Source: Treponema sp. UBA7570
Lineage (GTDB): Bacteria > Spirochaetota > Spirochaetia > Treponematales > Treponemataceae
Assembly: GCA_002477955.1 (NCBI GenBank)
Contig: DLLE01000030.1
Span: 1,699-32,761 of the forward strand
Direction of reading: 5' to 3'
Length of the DNA: 31,063 nucleotides
Shown here: positions 1 to 8,505 of the stretch, one piece after another
Layout of the letters: the number at the start of each line of letters is the position of its first letter
Numbering within the stretch: the stretch's first letter is position 1
Translations under genes and position numbers: made by a program
Notes under the pieces: generated by a model
What the model was told of the DNA's origin: nothing
Database searches by the model: none
The model's input: only the letters and a program-made list of their open reading frames with translations

Positions 1-60
1 GAGCGGAGCGAAGGAGGACTTGCAGTAAGAGCCGGTTTGAGAGCAAATTGCGCTCCAAAG
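1..60. other. GC-rich left edge, possible repeat remnant
   Basis: GAGCGGAGCGAAGGAGGACTTG resembles the GCGAAGtGAAGCGGAGG end of the element at 22430-22550 in composition. No gene is recognised in 1-156; bases 60-156 are AT-rich leader of the LysM gene. Confidence 0.25.
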
Positions 61-156
61 TCTCAAAAAAATTTTAAATCTCTATTGGTTTTTGATTTTT
101 TTGCCGAAACTCTAATTGAATAGCCTTTTTTGGCCGCTTTTCTTTCGAGGTAATTT

Positions 157-1956
157 ATGAAAACAATCGGTATTAAACTTGCAGACGGTTCTTTTTATCC
201 AATTCTTGAAGAGGGAACTGCAAAAACTTACCAGCTCGATTTAACAACTGTAAAAGACGGACAGACTAAAGTTCAGATTGACTTGTACCGTTCTGAAAGT
301 GGTTCAATGGAAGACGCTCAATACGTTGATACTCTGGAAGTTTCTAATCTTGTTCCGCATCCAAATGGCGAAGCTGACCTGCACCTTTCTGTTTCCTTGA
401 ACGAAAATAATGAGCTCGATGCAAAAGTGATTGATGAAGAAACTGGCCGTCAAAGCGAAACAAGCGTTACTCTCGTAAGCAGAACGCTCGCTGAACGCGC
501 AAATCCTGCCAATTTTGAACTTTCAGAAGAACAAAAAGACAGCGCCGAGCAAGCAAAAATTGATGAAATTCCGGAAATTGCTGCCGGGCTTGACGAACCG
601 ACTTTTGCTGAAGATGATTTTGCGGCAGAAACTGTCGAAGATTCAGATTTTTCGGAATCCGAAGAAAGCGGCCGCTCTGAAAAACCGGAAGAACTCGAAT
701 TTGAAACCGTTCCGTTCAGTTTTGACAGCGAACTCGAAAACGATGTTGCGGAAGTCGATCCTGATTCTAAAAACGATGAGCCTCAGGCGGAAGGTTTTAA
801 GGCTGAAGATGAACCGGATTTTGACGCAAAAGCGGCCGCTCCAGCCGAAGAAAAAACAGAAACCGAACAGAACGCCGGAATTGCTCCGAGCCCGGACGAA
901 ACTGTTTTTGAACCGGAAAACAACGCTTTAGATGCCGAGCAAAATAAAGCGGACGACAGCAATATTGTTTCCGAAGATTTTGAAATTCCTGACTTTCCAG
1001 AAAATTCTGAAAAAACTAAAGAGGCAGATAGTTTTGACGCTGCGGACAATTTTGAACTGCCAGAATTTCCAGAAGACAATTTGGATTCCAAAACTGACGA
1101 CGATTTTTCCGGTTTGAAGGATGATGATTTTGCAGATTTGAAAAATGACAATTTTTCTGACTTGAAATCAGAAGACTTTGAGCTTCCAGATTTTGACGAA
1201 ACTGTTGCTGACAGCAACACAGAAAAAAAACAGGAAAATGAAAATTCGGCAAAACCTGAGGGTTTGAACGGATATTTTGATGATCCCGCCTTTAAAAACG
1301 ATCCTGTTTTTAACGAGACAAATCTTGATTCAACCAACAACGAAATCGATTTTGACACTTCGGCTTTGGATTCTCCAGATAGTTCTGCTAGTCCGGCAAT
1401 GGATTTTTCTGATCTTTACGACAAAGAAACTTTAGACGGGAAAAACAATTCTTATAACGATGAAGAAGAAACTAAAAAGAAAACCCGCGTTCCTGTAATT
1501 ATCTGCGTTGTATGCGCAATAATTTGTGTAATTGCAACCTTGCTTATTCTTTTTGTGGTTCCTTCAAAATACAACTTGCTCAAAAACCACAAAGAAAAAG
1601 AGCCAATTGAAGTTTTGTCGGAAAATAATTCTCAAACAGAGAATTCCGATATTCAACCGGAGGACATTCAGAACAAAGAAATTGCAGCAGAACCTAAACC
1701 TGCTCCAGAAGCGGTCGAAGACACTGTCGTAGTTGCTCCTGAACCGGAAGCTGTTGTTCCTGTTCCTCCAGCTCCGAAAACTGCCGAAAAAGCAAAAGAC
1801 ATAAAATACAGAATCCGCTGGGGCGACACTTTGTGGGATATTTCAGATGCCTATTACAAAAATCCATGGCGGTATAAAAAAATCGCAAGATATAATAAAA
1901 TCAAGAATCCTGACCTGATTATTTCTGGCACAGATATTTTAATTCCGGTTGAATAA
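157..1956 (+). CDS. LysM-domain membrane protein with long acidic linker
   Basis: A 599-residue protein that probably links the cytoplasmic membrane to peptidoglycan. Seen: a folded-looking N-terminal part (about 1-110), then a long acidic, low-complexity region (about 115-440) containing repeated FELPDF/FEIPDF blocks and short DDDFADLK-like units, a single hydrophobic segment at about 445-468 preceded by KKKTR, a Pro/Glu-rich spacer, and a C-terminal LysM module (about 553-598, YRIRWGDTLWDIS...IPVE). LysM is a known peptidoglycan-binding fold. The Lys/Arg before the membrane segment and the LysM after it suggest an N-in, C-out topology with the acidic part in the cytoplasm; that topology is inference. 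The start has a GAGG Shine-Dalgarno six bases upstream. Its stop overlaps the start of the lytic transglycosylase gene, suggesting coupled translation. The N-terminal region is not recognised. Confidence 0.85.
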   Translation: MKTIGIKLADGSFYPILEEGTAKTYQLDLTTVKDGQTKVQIDLYRSESGSMEDAQYVDTLEVSNLVPHPNGEADLHLSVSLNENNELDAKVIDEETGRQSETSVTLVSRTLAERANPANFELSEEQKDSAEQAKIDEIPEIAAGLDEPTFAEDDFAAETVEDSDFSESEESGRSEKPEELEFETVPFSFDSELENDVAEVDPDSKNDEPQAEGFKAEDEPDFDAKAAAPAEEKTETEQNAGIAPSPDETVFEPENNALDAEQNKADDSNIVSEDFEIPDFPENSEKTKEADSFDAADNFELPEFPEDNLDSKTDDDFSGLKDDDFADLKNDNFSDLKSEDFELPDFDETVADSNTEKKQENENSAKPEGLNGYFDDPAFKNDPVFNETNLDSTNNEIDFDTSALDSPDSSASPAMDFSDLYDKETLDGKNNSYNDEEETKKKTRVPVIICVVCAIICVIATLLILFVVPSKYNLLKNHKEKEPIEVLSENNSQTENSDIQPEDIQNKEIAAEPKPAPEAVEDTVVVAPEPEAVVPVPPAPKTAEKAKDIKYRIRWGDTLWDISDAYYKNPWRYKKIARYNKIKNPDLIISGTDILIPVE

Positions 1957-4147
1957 GTCGAGCGCAAACTTGAATAAATCGAAATTTTCAAGCCATCGGT
2001 CTGTGCTGGTGGCTTTTTTATGTCTTACACTTTTTTCCTCTTGCAAAGATTCCCGCGCATCGTCCTTAAAAAAGCAGTTTGGCAAAAATGACGCTTATTT
2101 TATGGCTTTAAAAGCGCTTGAACAAAATGATGAAAAAAACGCCATCCGCCTTTTTAAGGAAAGCACAAAAAAATCAAACCCGAAAATTGCCCGTCTTTCC
2201 GCAGAAAATTTAACCTTGCTCGGAAACGTGACAGAGCGAAACCATGCAGCAAAAATTCTCGAAGCAAAATACGGCGATGACCAGGCTCTTCTTACAAGCG
2301 CAAAAATTTTCTTTGAGCAGAATGAATTTTCTCGCATAATTTCATCAACTTCAAAAATAAAACTGCAAACCGCCCCGGAAAAACTCGTTGAACTCAGGCT
2401 CAAAAGTCTGCTCAAAAAAAAAGACGCCCGCCTAAAAAATGAGCTTTTTGAATGGTTTACTTCGCGGCCGCTCACTCAGACGCATATAACTTTTTATGGC
2501 GAATACTTAAAATCTCTCAGAAATTCTTCAAAAACCGAGAATATTTTAAATTCCGCAAAAACCCAGGATTTGCCGCAAGATATTCAGATTATGAATTTTA
2601 GAATTTTGGTTTTTAACAGAAATTATGCGACTGCATTCAACGAAATCCAAAACATTCTAAATCTCTACAAAAATCAAAATTCTGAGCCGCATTATCAGAT
2701 TTTGAGCGATATTGGAAAAGCAGCTCTTTACGGCACGGGCGACTTTAAGACAAGCGCGCAGTATTTTGAATCGCTTGCATCAGATTTTGTTTTGCAAGCA
2801 AGAAAACTTTTATCTCAAGCCGAAACGCAAAATTCTGCACAAAGCCTTTACGAACTTGCATACTGCGCATATTTTTACGCAGCCAGGCTTTACGACAGAG
2901 CTGGACGTTTCCAAGAAAAAGCTGCCCAGCGTTTTAAATCCGCTCTCGACTGCACAACCGACAACGAACGGTTCGACAACGCGCTTTGGTACCTTTTGAA
3001 TATGCAGCTTAGAATATCGACCGACGAAATAATATCAACCTTAAAAAAATATTCTGAACGGATTTACAACAGAGCCTGGTTTGACGATTTTTTTGACAAT
3101 TTTTCAGTTCTCCTTTTAAGACACGAAAAATGGCAGGATTTTTACAACGTCTGGAAACTTATTGACAGCCACGCTTCAGAAGAAACCGCCTGCAAATACG
3201 CATACATTTCCGGCAGAATTTTAGAAGAAGGCTACGGCGAAACTGACGGCGCTCCAAAAACAAAAGAAGCCGTTGCCGCCTACACCCGCGTTTTGAGCGG
3301 GAATTCAAGCCTTTACTACAAAGTCTGCGCAATCGAGAGAATGAACATTGTAGACAAAACCTATGTGACAGACATTTTATGTTCCGGCGGAACCGAAAAA
3401 ACTTTTACAGAAGACAAGGACTCTCAAGTTTTGCTCGCAGGCTACGCCGCCTACGGCTTTCCTCAAAAAATTTATCCACAGTGGCTAAAAGACAGAACCG
3501 TTTTGAGCATGGACGCAAACATTCAGGCAAGCCGTTTTTTAAACGAATGTGGAAAATTTGACAGCAGTTATTCCGTTCAAAGCCTAAGAATCGCCGCCAG
3601 AACAAAAACTTTTTGGTCAGGAAAAATTCCTTACGAACTTTTAGAATTAAATTTTCCAAGATTTTATTCAAATTTTGTCGAAGCCGCCTGTGCCGAAAAC
3701 AAAATTTCAGAGCCAGTTTTGTACGCTTTAATCCGAAGCGAAAGTTTTTTTGACGAAAAAGCAGGAAGCTCAGCAGGAGCACGCGGTTTAACCCAGCTTA
3801 TGCCTTCGACCGCCGCAGACGAAGCCCGAAAACTAAAATTGCCTGCAGATTACAACATTCTTGACCCTCAGACAAATATTCGCCTTGGAAGCCATTATTT
3901 TGCAAACCTTATTGAACGCTCAGAAAATAAATCAATCCTCTCCGCGCTTTTTGCATACAATGCAGGACTCACAAATGTCCGCCGCTGGAAACGCCCTCCA
4001 AAAATGAGCATGGATTTGTTTTTAGAAACGCTTCCATTCCAGGAAACACGCGAATACGGCCGAAAACTCATCGGAGCCGCCGCAATGTACGGATTTTTGT
4101 ACTACGAAATCACTCCGGCACAAACCGTAAGAGAACTTTTTAAGTAA
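1949..4147 (+). CDS. Lipoprotein soluble-lytic-transglycosylase (SLT) family
   Basis: A 732-residue murein lytic transglycosylase, which cleaves the MurNAc-GlcNAc bond of peptidoglycan. The C-terminal SLT domain (about 580-715) has the expected catalytic Glu598 in IRSESFF, followed by GLTQLMPSTA and ALFAYNAGLTNVRRW. The middle (about 45-570) is helical and repeat-like, as in the superhelical ring of Slt70. The N-terminus is a lipoprotein signal ending LFSSC, with lipidation expected at Cys32. The TTG start at 1949 overlaps the LysM stop by eight bases; a downstream TTG or GTG would still keep most of the signal, so the exact start is uncertain. Pairing with a LysM protein fits joint work on cell wall turnover or flagellar passage through the wall, which is inference. 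Confidence 0.88.
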   Translation: MNKSSANLNKSKFSSHRSVLVAFLCLTLFSSCKDSRASSLKKQFGKNDAYFMALKALEQNDEKNAIRLFKESTKKSNPKIARLSAENLTLLGNVTERNHAAKILEAKYGDDQALLTSAKIFFEQNEFSRIISSTSKIKLQTAPEKLVELRLKSLLKKKDARLKNELFEWFTSRPLTQTHITFYGEYLKSLRNSSKTENILNSAKTQDLPQDIQIMNFRILVFNRNYATAFNEIQNILNLYKNQNSEPHYQILSDIGKAALYGTGDFKTSAQYFESLASDFVLQARKLLSQAETQNSAQSLYELAYCAYFYAARLYDRAGRFQEKAAQRFKSALDCTTDNERFDNALWYLLNMQLRISTDEIISTLKKYSERIYNRAWFDDFFDNFSVLLLRHEKWQDFYNVWKLIDSHASEETACKYAYISGRILEEGYGETDGAPKTKEAVAAYTRVLSGNSSLYYKVCAIERMNIVDKTYVTDILCSGGTEKTFTEDKDSQVLLAGYAAYGFPQKIYPQWLKDRTVLSMDANIQASRFLNECGKFDSSYSVQSLRIAARTKTFWSGKIPYELLELNFPRFYSNFVEAACAENKISEPVLYALIRSESFFDEKAGSSAGARGLTQLMPSTAADEARKLKLPADYNILDPQTNIRLGSHYFANLIERSENKSILSALFAYNAGLTNVRRWKRPPKMSMDLFLETLPFQETREYGRKLIGAAAMYGFLYYEITPAQTVRELFK

Positions 4148-4253
4148 GGGGCCATTTTTGCTTCGCAAAAACCGGGTCTTGCGCACTTACGCGTCTACGC
4201 GCTCCATCATTTTGCTGCGCAAAACGACGCCTTTGGCGGTGCTCCAGCCCCTT
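4146..4253. repeat. Multi-hairpin GC-rich element between SLT gene and antiporter
   Basis: About 108 bp closed by a perfect 7-bp outer stem, AAGGGGC at 4146-4152 and GCCCCTT at 4247-4253. Inside are four small hairpins in a row with 3-4 base loops: TTTTTGC-TTC-GCAAAAA (4155-4171), CGCG-TCTA-CGCG (4190-4201), TTTTGC-TGC-GCAAAA (4210-4224) and CGCC-TTT-GGCG (4228-4238). The left arm overlaps the stop codon of the upstream gene. It has no T-run typical of a terminator. It resembles other GC-rich elements in this window in style, and its reverse complement shares a GGGGCTG...AGCAC stretch with the one at 22430-22550. Confidence 0.7.
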
Positions 4254-4263
4254 GTCCGTTATT

Positions 4264-4292
4264 TTGCACAATCTTCATCAATTCACTATAAT
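4264..4292 (+). promoter_or_regulatory. Sigma-70-type promoter for the antiporter gene
   Basis: TTGCAC (4264-4269), 17-base spacer, then a perfect TATAAT (4287-4292). The start codon lies 18 bases after the -10 box with a GAGG ribosome site between. It follows directly after the hairpin element. Confidence 0.7.
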
Positions 4293-4310
4293 AAAAAACC
4301 GAGGTAAATT

Positions 4311-6065
4311 ATGCAAAATCCATTGGCTGGCGTTCTTCCTGCGCAAATGCACTTTCTAAACTTGCAGGGCGGTCAAATCGTATTCCTTTTAGGATTGATG
4401 ATTTTTTTTGGTTCCTTTGGCGGAAGACTTTTTCAAAAACTCAAAATTCCGCAGGTTGTCGGTTACATCGTAATCGGAATCATAATCGGTTCCTCTGGAT
4501 TTAAAATTCTCGGAGATAAACTTATAAATTCTCTCGATCCAATCAACACAATCGCACTTTCGCTTATCGGTTTTTTGGTCGGCGCAGAGCTCAAAATTGA
4601 CGTTATAAAAAAATACGGCAAGCAGTTCATCGGGATTCTTCTCGGAGAAACAACTGTTCCGTTTTTTGTCGTTGCAGTTCTCGTAGGAGGCGCAACTTTT
4701 ATAATTACAAAAAATGCAACTTATTCTCTCAGCCTTGGACTTTTGCTCGGCGCAATCTGTACGGCAACAGCTCCGGCAGCAACAACCGATGTTCTTAAAG
4801 AATACAGAACAAAAGGTCCTGTAACAACGACAACACTCGGCATTGTTGCAATGGACGACGGTTTTGCCCTTATTGCATACACAATCGCAACCGCAATAGC
4901 CTCCCCTCTCCTCGAAGGACGTTCAATTCCAGTTTTCGCACAGCTGGGTTCAATTGCTTTTGAAATTTTCGGTTCAATCGCATTGGGACTTATAATCGGA
5001 TTTATTCTTACAAAAATCATTACAGGAATGATGAGCGACGACGCCAGGGTTTTGGGCTTCAGTCTTGGACTTTTGTTCCTTTCGACAGGAATCTGCTCTC
5101 TCGCCCACTTTACCGCTGGACCTGTTTTGTTAAAATTTGACCACATTATGGCGGCAATGACAATCGGCTTTTACGTTACGAACTTTTCGCTTCCAAAAGT
5201 CAAAAATATGTTCAAGCTTGTAGACAAATACACTCCGCCTATTTATGTCCTTTTCTTTGTAAACGTAGGCGCAAAACTCAACGTCTGGCAGTTAAAACCG
5301 CTTTTTATCTTAATCGCGATTCTCTACATTGGAGGAAGAACATTAGGAAAAACAATCGGTTCAAAACTCGGAGCGCATATTACAAAAGCTCCAGATACAG
5401 TCCGCAAATATCTTCCGTACTGTCTTTTGAGCCAAGCTGGAGTTGCAATCGGTTTAAGCACATCGGCAGGCCGTGATTTTGCAGATACAATCGGCGGCGA
5501 AATAATGCTGATTATTACGGCAACAACATTTATCGTTCAGATAATCGGGCCAATCTGTGTCCGCTACGGAATCACAAAAGCCGGAGAAGCCGGCTTGGAT
5601 GTGACGGCCGAAGATTTAATAAAGACGACTTTTGTAAAAGACGTAGAAGTTGACGGCGAAAAAATCTGTTCACCAGACAATTATGCGATTGTAAACGAAA
5701 CTGACATGGTCGGACAAATCATCAATTCATTCAGCCAACATTCAAATATGAATTATGCAGTCCGCGGTTCAGACGGAAAAATTGCCGGCCAGATAAGCAT
5801 TGAGCACATAAAAGAAGCCATGCAAATCGGCGAAATGGGAAGCTATATGCTTTCGATGGATATTATGGACAAACCGGCTCTAACCTGCACTCCGGATACT
5901 CCGCTTCCAGAGACATATAAACTTTTTGATGACTACGACACTGATGCAATCAGCATTGTGGATAAAGACGGAAAGCCTCTCGGAATTCTGGAAAAATATG
6001 CCGTAGACCATTATCTGCACCAGAGAATTGTTGCGCTTGAGCACAAGCTCGCGGCAATGGCATAG
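4311..6065 (+). CDS. Kef/CPA2-type cation:proton antiporter with C-terminal CBS pair
   Basis: A 584-residue integral membrane protein of the monovalent cation:proton antiporter-2 type, expected to exchange Na+ or K+ for H+ across the inner membrane. About 12-13 hydrophobic segments fill residues 20-425, including the conserved early stretch KIPQVVGYIVIGIIIGSSG. After a short linker, residues about 445-580 look like a CBS-domain pair (DMVGQIINSF...YAVRGSDGKIAGQIS and IMDKPALTCTPDTPLPE...AISIVDKDGKPLGILEK), the kind of module that senses adenine nucleotides. This replaces the TrkA-N domain found in many Kef proteins. Start chosen at ATG 4311 with GAGG six bases upstream. Ion specificity cannot be read from sequence. 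Confidence 0.85.
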   Translation: MQNPLAGVLPAQMHFLNLQGGQIVFLLGLMIFFGSFGGRLFQKLKIPQVVGYIVIGIIIGSSGFKILGDKLINSLDPINTIALSLIGFLVGAELKIDVIKKYGKQFIGILLGETTVPFFVVAVLVGGATFIITKNATYSLSLGLLLGAICTATAPAATTDVLKEYRTKGPVTTTTLGIVAMDDGFALIAYTIATAIASPLLEGRSIPVFAQLGSIAFEIFGSIALGLIIGFILTKIITGMMSDDARVLGFSLGLLFLSTGICSLAHFTAGPVLLKFDHIMAAMTIGFYVTNFSLPKVKNMFKLVDKYTPPIYVLFFVNVGAKLNVWQLKPLFILIAILYIGGRTLGKTIGSKLGAHITKAPDTVRKYLPYCLLSQAGVAIGLSTSAGRDFADTIGGEIMLIITATTFIVQIIGPICVRYGITKAGEAGLDVTAEDLIKTTFVKDVEVDGEKICSPDNYAIVNETDMVGQIINSFSQHSNMNYAVRGSDGKIAGQISIEHIKEAMQIGEMGSYMLSMDIMDKPALTCTPDTPLPETYKLFDDYDTDAISIVDKDGKPLGILEKYAVDHYLHQRIVALEHKLAAMA

Positions 6066-6151
6066 AAAATCGTTTTTTATAACAACATGTAAAATTAAAA
6101 TACGGACAAAAAAGAGGCATCCTTTGGCTCACCGTTAACGCGGAGTTTAAA

Positions 6152-7936
6152 ATGAATAATAAAGTAGACATAAAATGCGTATATCTTAATGAGAAATTTG
6201 AAATTCTCGATGCAAACCGTGAATTTTATGTCTATTTTGATGCCGTAGGCCACGACATAAAGACAGTCGATGATTTTACTGGAACAGGCAGTTTAAGTTC
6301 ACTAAAAAAGTTTCTTCTTTCAGAAAATAAGCAGAACAAATACAAGCTTTTAAAATTCAAAAAAAATTATCGCACCTTAAAAACAAATTTTGTTACGGCA
6401 TACGACAGCATTTTTAAAGGACAAAAATCCGTCTGTCTCAAAATGATTGATATTGAACAGTGCATAAAATTCATAAAAAAACAAAATAACGACACAGACG
6501 AACTTGTTTATGCGCTAAGCATTCAAAACGACTGCACTTTTTCTTATCATGAAAATGACAATTCTATAAAAATTACGCAATTTTACAACAATAAAAAAAA
6601 TGTCCTTTACGAATGTGATATTGATGAATGGAAAAAATACTGTCTTGAGCAAAAATTTATTCCAGAAAATCAAGAATCGGCCTTTTTAAATTTTATTGAA
6701 AAAGTAAAAACCTGTCCAAAAGAAATAAATGCAAGTTTTTACACTTCAATCCGCACAAATAACCCGGAAATTCTCGAAAACCTTCATTTTTTGGGAATTC
6801 GTTTTGTTTCTAACGGGGAATTGACGGTTATAGGAAGAATTATCCTTAAAGAAAATGCCGAACAATTCCGCCAGCAAAAATACGTTATTGAGCAGCTGCA
6901 CACAGATTCTCTCACAAAACTTTTTAACAAAGAAACAATTACAACGTATGCAAAAAGAATTTTTGAAGAGCACAAAAAAGAAAATTCAGCGCTTGTAATT
7001 ATGGATCTAGACCATTTTAAATCTGTAAACGACACTTTTGGACATTTGGCAGGCGACAAGGTTCTTTCGAGAACTGGAGAAATTCTAAAAGAAATAATAG
7101 GTGAACGAGGTCTTGTGGGCCGTTATGGTGGAGATGAATTTTTAATTGTTTCTTACGGAATGGAAAATGAAACGATTTTACGCGGTTTTTTACATTCGAT
7201 CCTCTTAAAAATCAAAAATGAATTTGCTGGAAAATTCGACGATATTTCAATTTCCTGTTCGATTGGCTGCGCAGTTTTTCCTAAAAACGGAAAATCTTAC
7301 AATGAACTTTTTAAAAAGGCGGATTTTGGACTTTATCGGGCAAAAGACAAAGGCCGGAACAGATATGTATTTTTCCGCAACGACTTGCATGCAGAACTTT
7401 TCCGAAAATCTGTTCAAGCAAACGATATTGTAAAATATGCTGACCGCGAAGTTCAGGAATTAAAATACATGGCAGAATTTATGCAGGATATTGTGGTTGC
7501 TCCAAAAAAGACTGTTGAAAGAATTTTAATTCACTTAAAAGAAACATTTAATCTGGACAACATAACAGTTTTTACCGGAGATGATTTAAAGGCCAAATTT
7601 TCTCTCGGAAAAAAACTTGTTAATCATCAAAACGCAAATTACGCAAAAAGCAACGAATTTAAAAAGCTCCTCAATGGCAAGAATTATTTTACAAACAGTT
7701 TTATTGAAAGCACACTTAAAAACAATTCAAATTTCAGACAGGAAATGGAACTTTCCGGCATAAAATCTACAGCGCAATGCATTTTAGGAACAAGCGAAAA
7801 CATAAAGGCTCTTATAACTTTTAATCACACCAAAATTTCGCAGTTATGGGCAGAGTACGAAATAAACTGCATTGCAATATTTGCCAGCGCATTAAATCTT
7901 TTGTATAATAGTAACCCACAAAAAATAATCTTTTAA
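6152..7936 (+). CDS. GGDEF-domain protein, probable diguanylate cyclase
   Basis: A 594-residue protein that probably makes cyclic di-GMP from two GTP. The N-terminal 230 residues are unrecognised but resemble a divergent PAS-type sensor (FEILDANREFYVYFD). The GGDEF domain spans about 248-410, with DLDHFKSVNDTFGHLAGD and an intact RYGGDEF active-site loop at 326-330. The residues where an RxxD inhibitory site would lie read GERG, so product inhibition through that site is not expected. The C-terminal 170 residues look like a degenerate GAF-type domain. No transmembrane segment is visible, so it is probably cytoplasmic. No EAL or HD-GYP domain is attached. The ATG at 6152 has GGAG upstream. Confidence 0.85.
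   Translation: MNNKVDIKCVYLNEKFEILDANREFYVYFDAVGHDIKTVDDFTGTGSLSSLKKFLLSENKQNKYKLLKFKKNYRTLKTNFVTAYDSIFKGQKSVCLKMIDIEQCIKFIKKQNNDTDELVYALSIQNDCTFSYHENDNSIKITQFYNNKKNVLYECDIDEWKKYCLEQKFIPENQESAFLNFIEKVKTCPKEINASFYTSIRTNNPEILENLHFLGIRFVSNGELTVIGRIILKENAEQFRQQKYVIEQLHTDSLTKLFNKETITTYAKRIFEEHKKENSALVIMDLDHFKSVNDTFGHLAGDKVLSRTGEILKEIIGERGLVGRYGGDEFLIVSYGMENETILRGFLHSILLKIKNEFAGKFDDISISCSIGCAVFPKNGKSYNELFKKADFGLYRAKDKGRNRYVFFRNDLHAELFRKSVQANDIVKYADREVQELKYMAEFMQDIVVAPKKTVERILIHLKETFNLDNITVFTGDDLKAKFSLGKKLVNHQNANYAKSNEFKKLLNGKNYFTNSFIESTLKNNSNFRQEMELSGIKSTAQCILGTSENIKALITFNHTKISQLWAEYEINCIAIFASALNLLYNSNPQKIIF
7882..7910 (+). promoter_or_regulatory. Sigma-70-type promoter for slyD
   Basis: TTGCCA (7882-7887), 17-base spacer and TATAAT (7905-7910), lying inside the last codons of the GGDEF gene. 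The slyD ATG is 36 bases downstream. Confidence 0.65.
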
Positions 7937-7945
7937 GGAAAAATC

Positions 7946-8494
7946 ATGAAAATCGAAAAGAATAAAATGGTAAAAATCCATTACACTCTCAAAGACGACG
8001 ATGGAAACATAATCGATTCTTCTGAAGGAAAAGAAGCTCTTGAATATTTGCACGGAGTAGGAATGCTTATTCCTGGAATGGAACGTGAGCTTGAAAACCG
8101 CGAAAAGGGCGACAAATTTTCCGCAATAATTGAGCCAAAAGACGGTTATGGCGAATACAGACAGGAATATGTCGTAGAAGTTCCACGCGACCGTTTTGAC
8201 ACAAGCGTAGAAATCGAAGTTGGTCAAAAATTTCAGGCAGACACTCCAACCGGGGCAATGCTCGTTACAGTTACAAAAGTTACGCCAGAAAATATTACAA
8301 TCGATTCAAACCATGAGCTTGCCGGCAAAAACTTGCATTTTGATGTTGAAGTTGTTGACGTTCGCGATGCAACTGAAGAAGAAATTGCTCCATACACAGC
8401 AGAAGGTTGTGGTGGCTGCGGCGGAAGTTGCGGTGGTTGTGGCGGCGGATGCAGCAACGGTGGCTGCGAAAATTGTGGCGGCTGCGAAGAATAG
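7946..8494 (+). CDS. slyD: SlyD-like FKBP peptidyl-prolyl isomerase with Cys-rich tail
   Basis: A 182-residue protein of the SlyD subfamily, which catalyses cis-trans prolyl isomerisation and acts as a chaperone and metal carrier. The FKBP half-domains (KIEKNKMVKIHYTLKDDDGNIIDSS and LHGVGMLIPGMERELENREKGDKF) flank the inserted IF domain (about 70-130). The last 28 residues are almost only Gly and Cys, with eight Cys from residue 155 onward in GCGG-type spacing. E. coli SlyD has a His/Cys-rich nickel-binding tail; here the ligands are Cys with no His, which suggests soft or thiophilic metal binding (inference). Ribosome site AAGGA lies upstream, and the gene has its own promoter inside the preceding gene. 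Confidence 0.9.
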   Translation: MKIEKNKMVKIHYTLKDDDGNIIDSSEGKEALEYLHGVGMLIPGMERELENREKGDKFSAIIEPKDGYGEYRQEYVVEVPRDRFDTSVEIEVGQKFQADTPTGAMLVTVTKVTPENITIDSNHELAGKNLHFDVEVVDVRDATEEEIAPYTAEGCGGCGGSCGGCGGGCSNGGCENCGGCEE

Positions 8495-8505
8495 TTTCTA
8501 AGCCT

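Noticed and set aside
783..1358. 191-codon open frame on the minus strand, rich in Ser and Lys
   Set aside because: It is the antisense reading of the acidic repeat region of the LysM gene; composition follows from the sense codons and no ribosome site is present.
6100..6151. Possible c-di-GMP riboswitch ahead of the GGDEF gene
   Set aside because: The leader is only about 85 bases and lacks the conserved tetraloop-receptor and GGGCAAA-type segments.
8220..8501. 93-codon plus-strand frame with Ala/Val-rich end
   Set aside because: Out-of-frame shadow of the slyD Gly/Cys tail.
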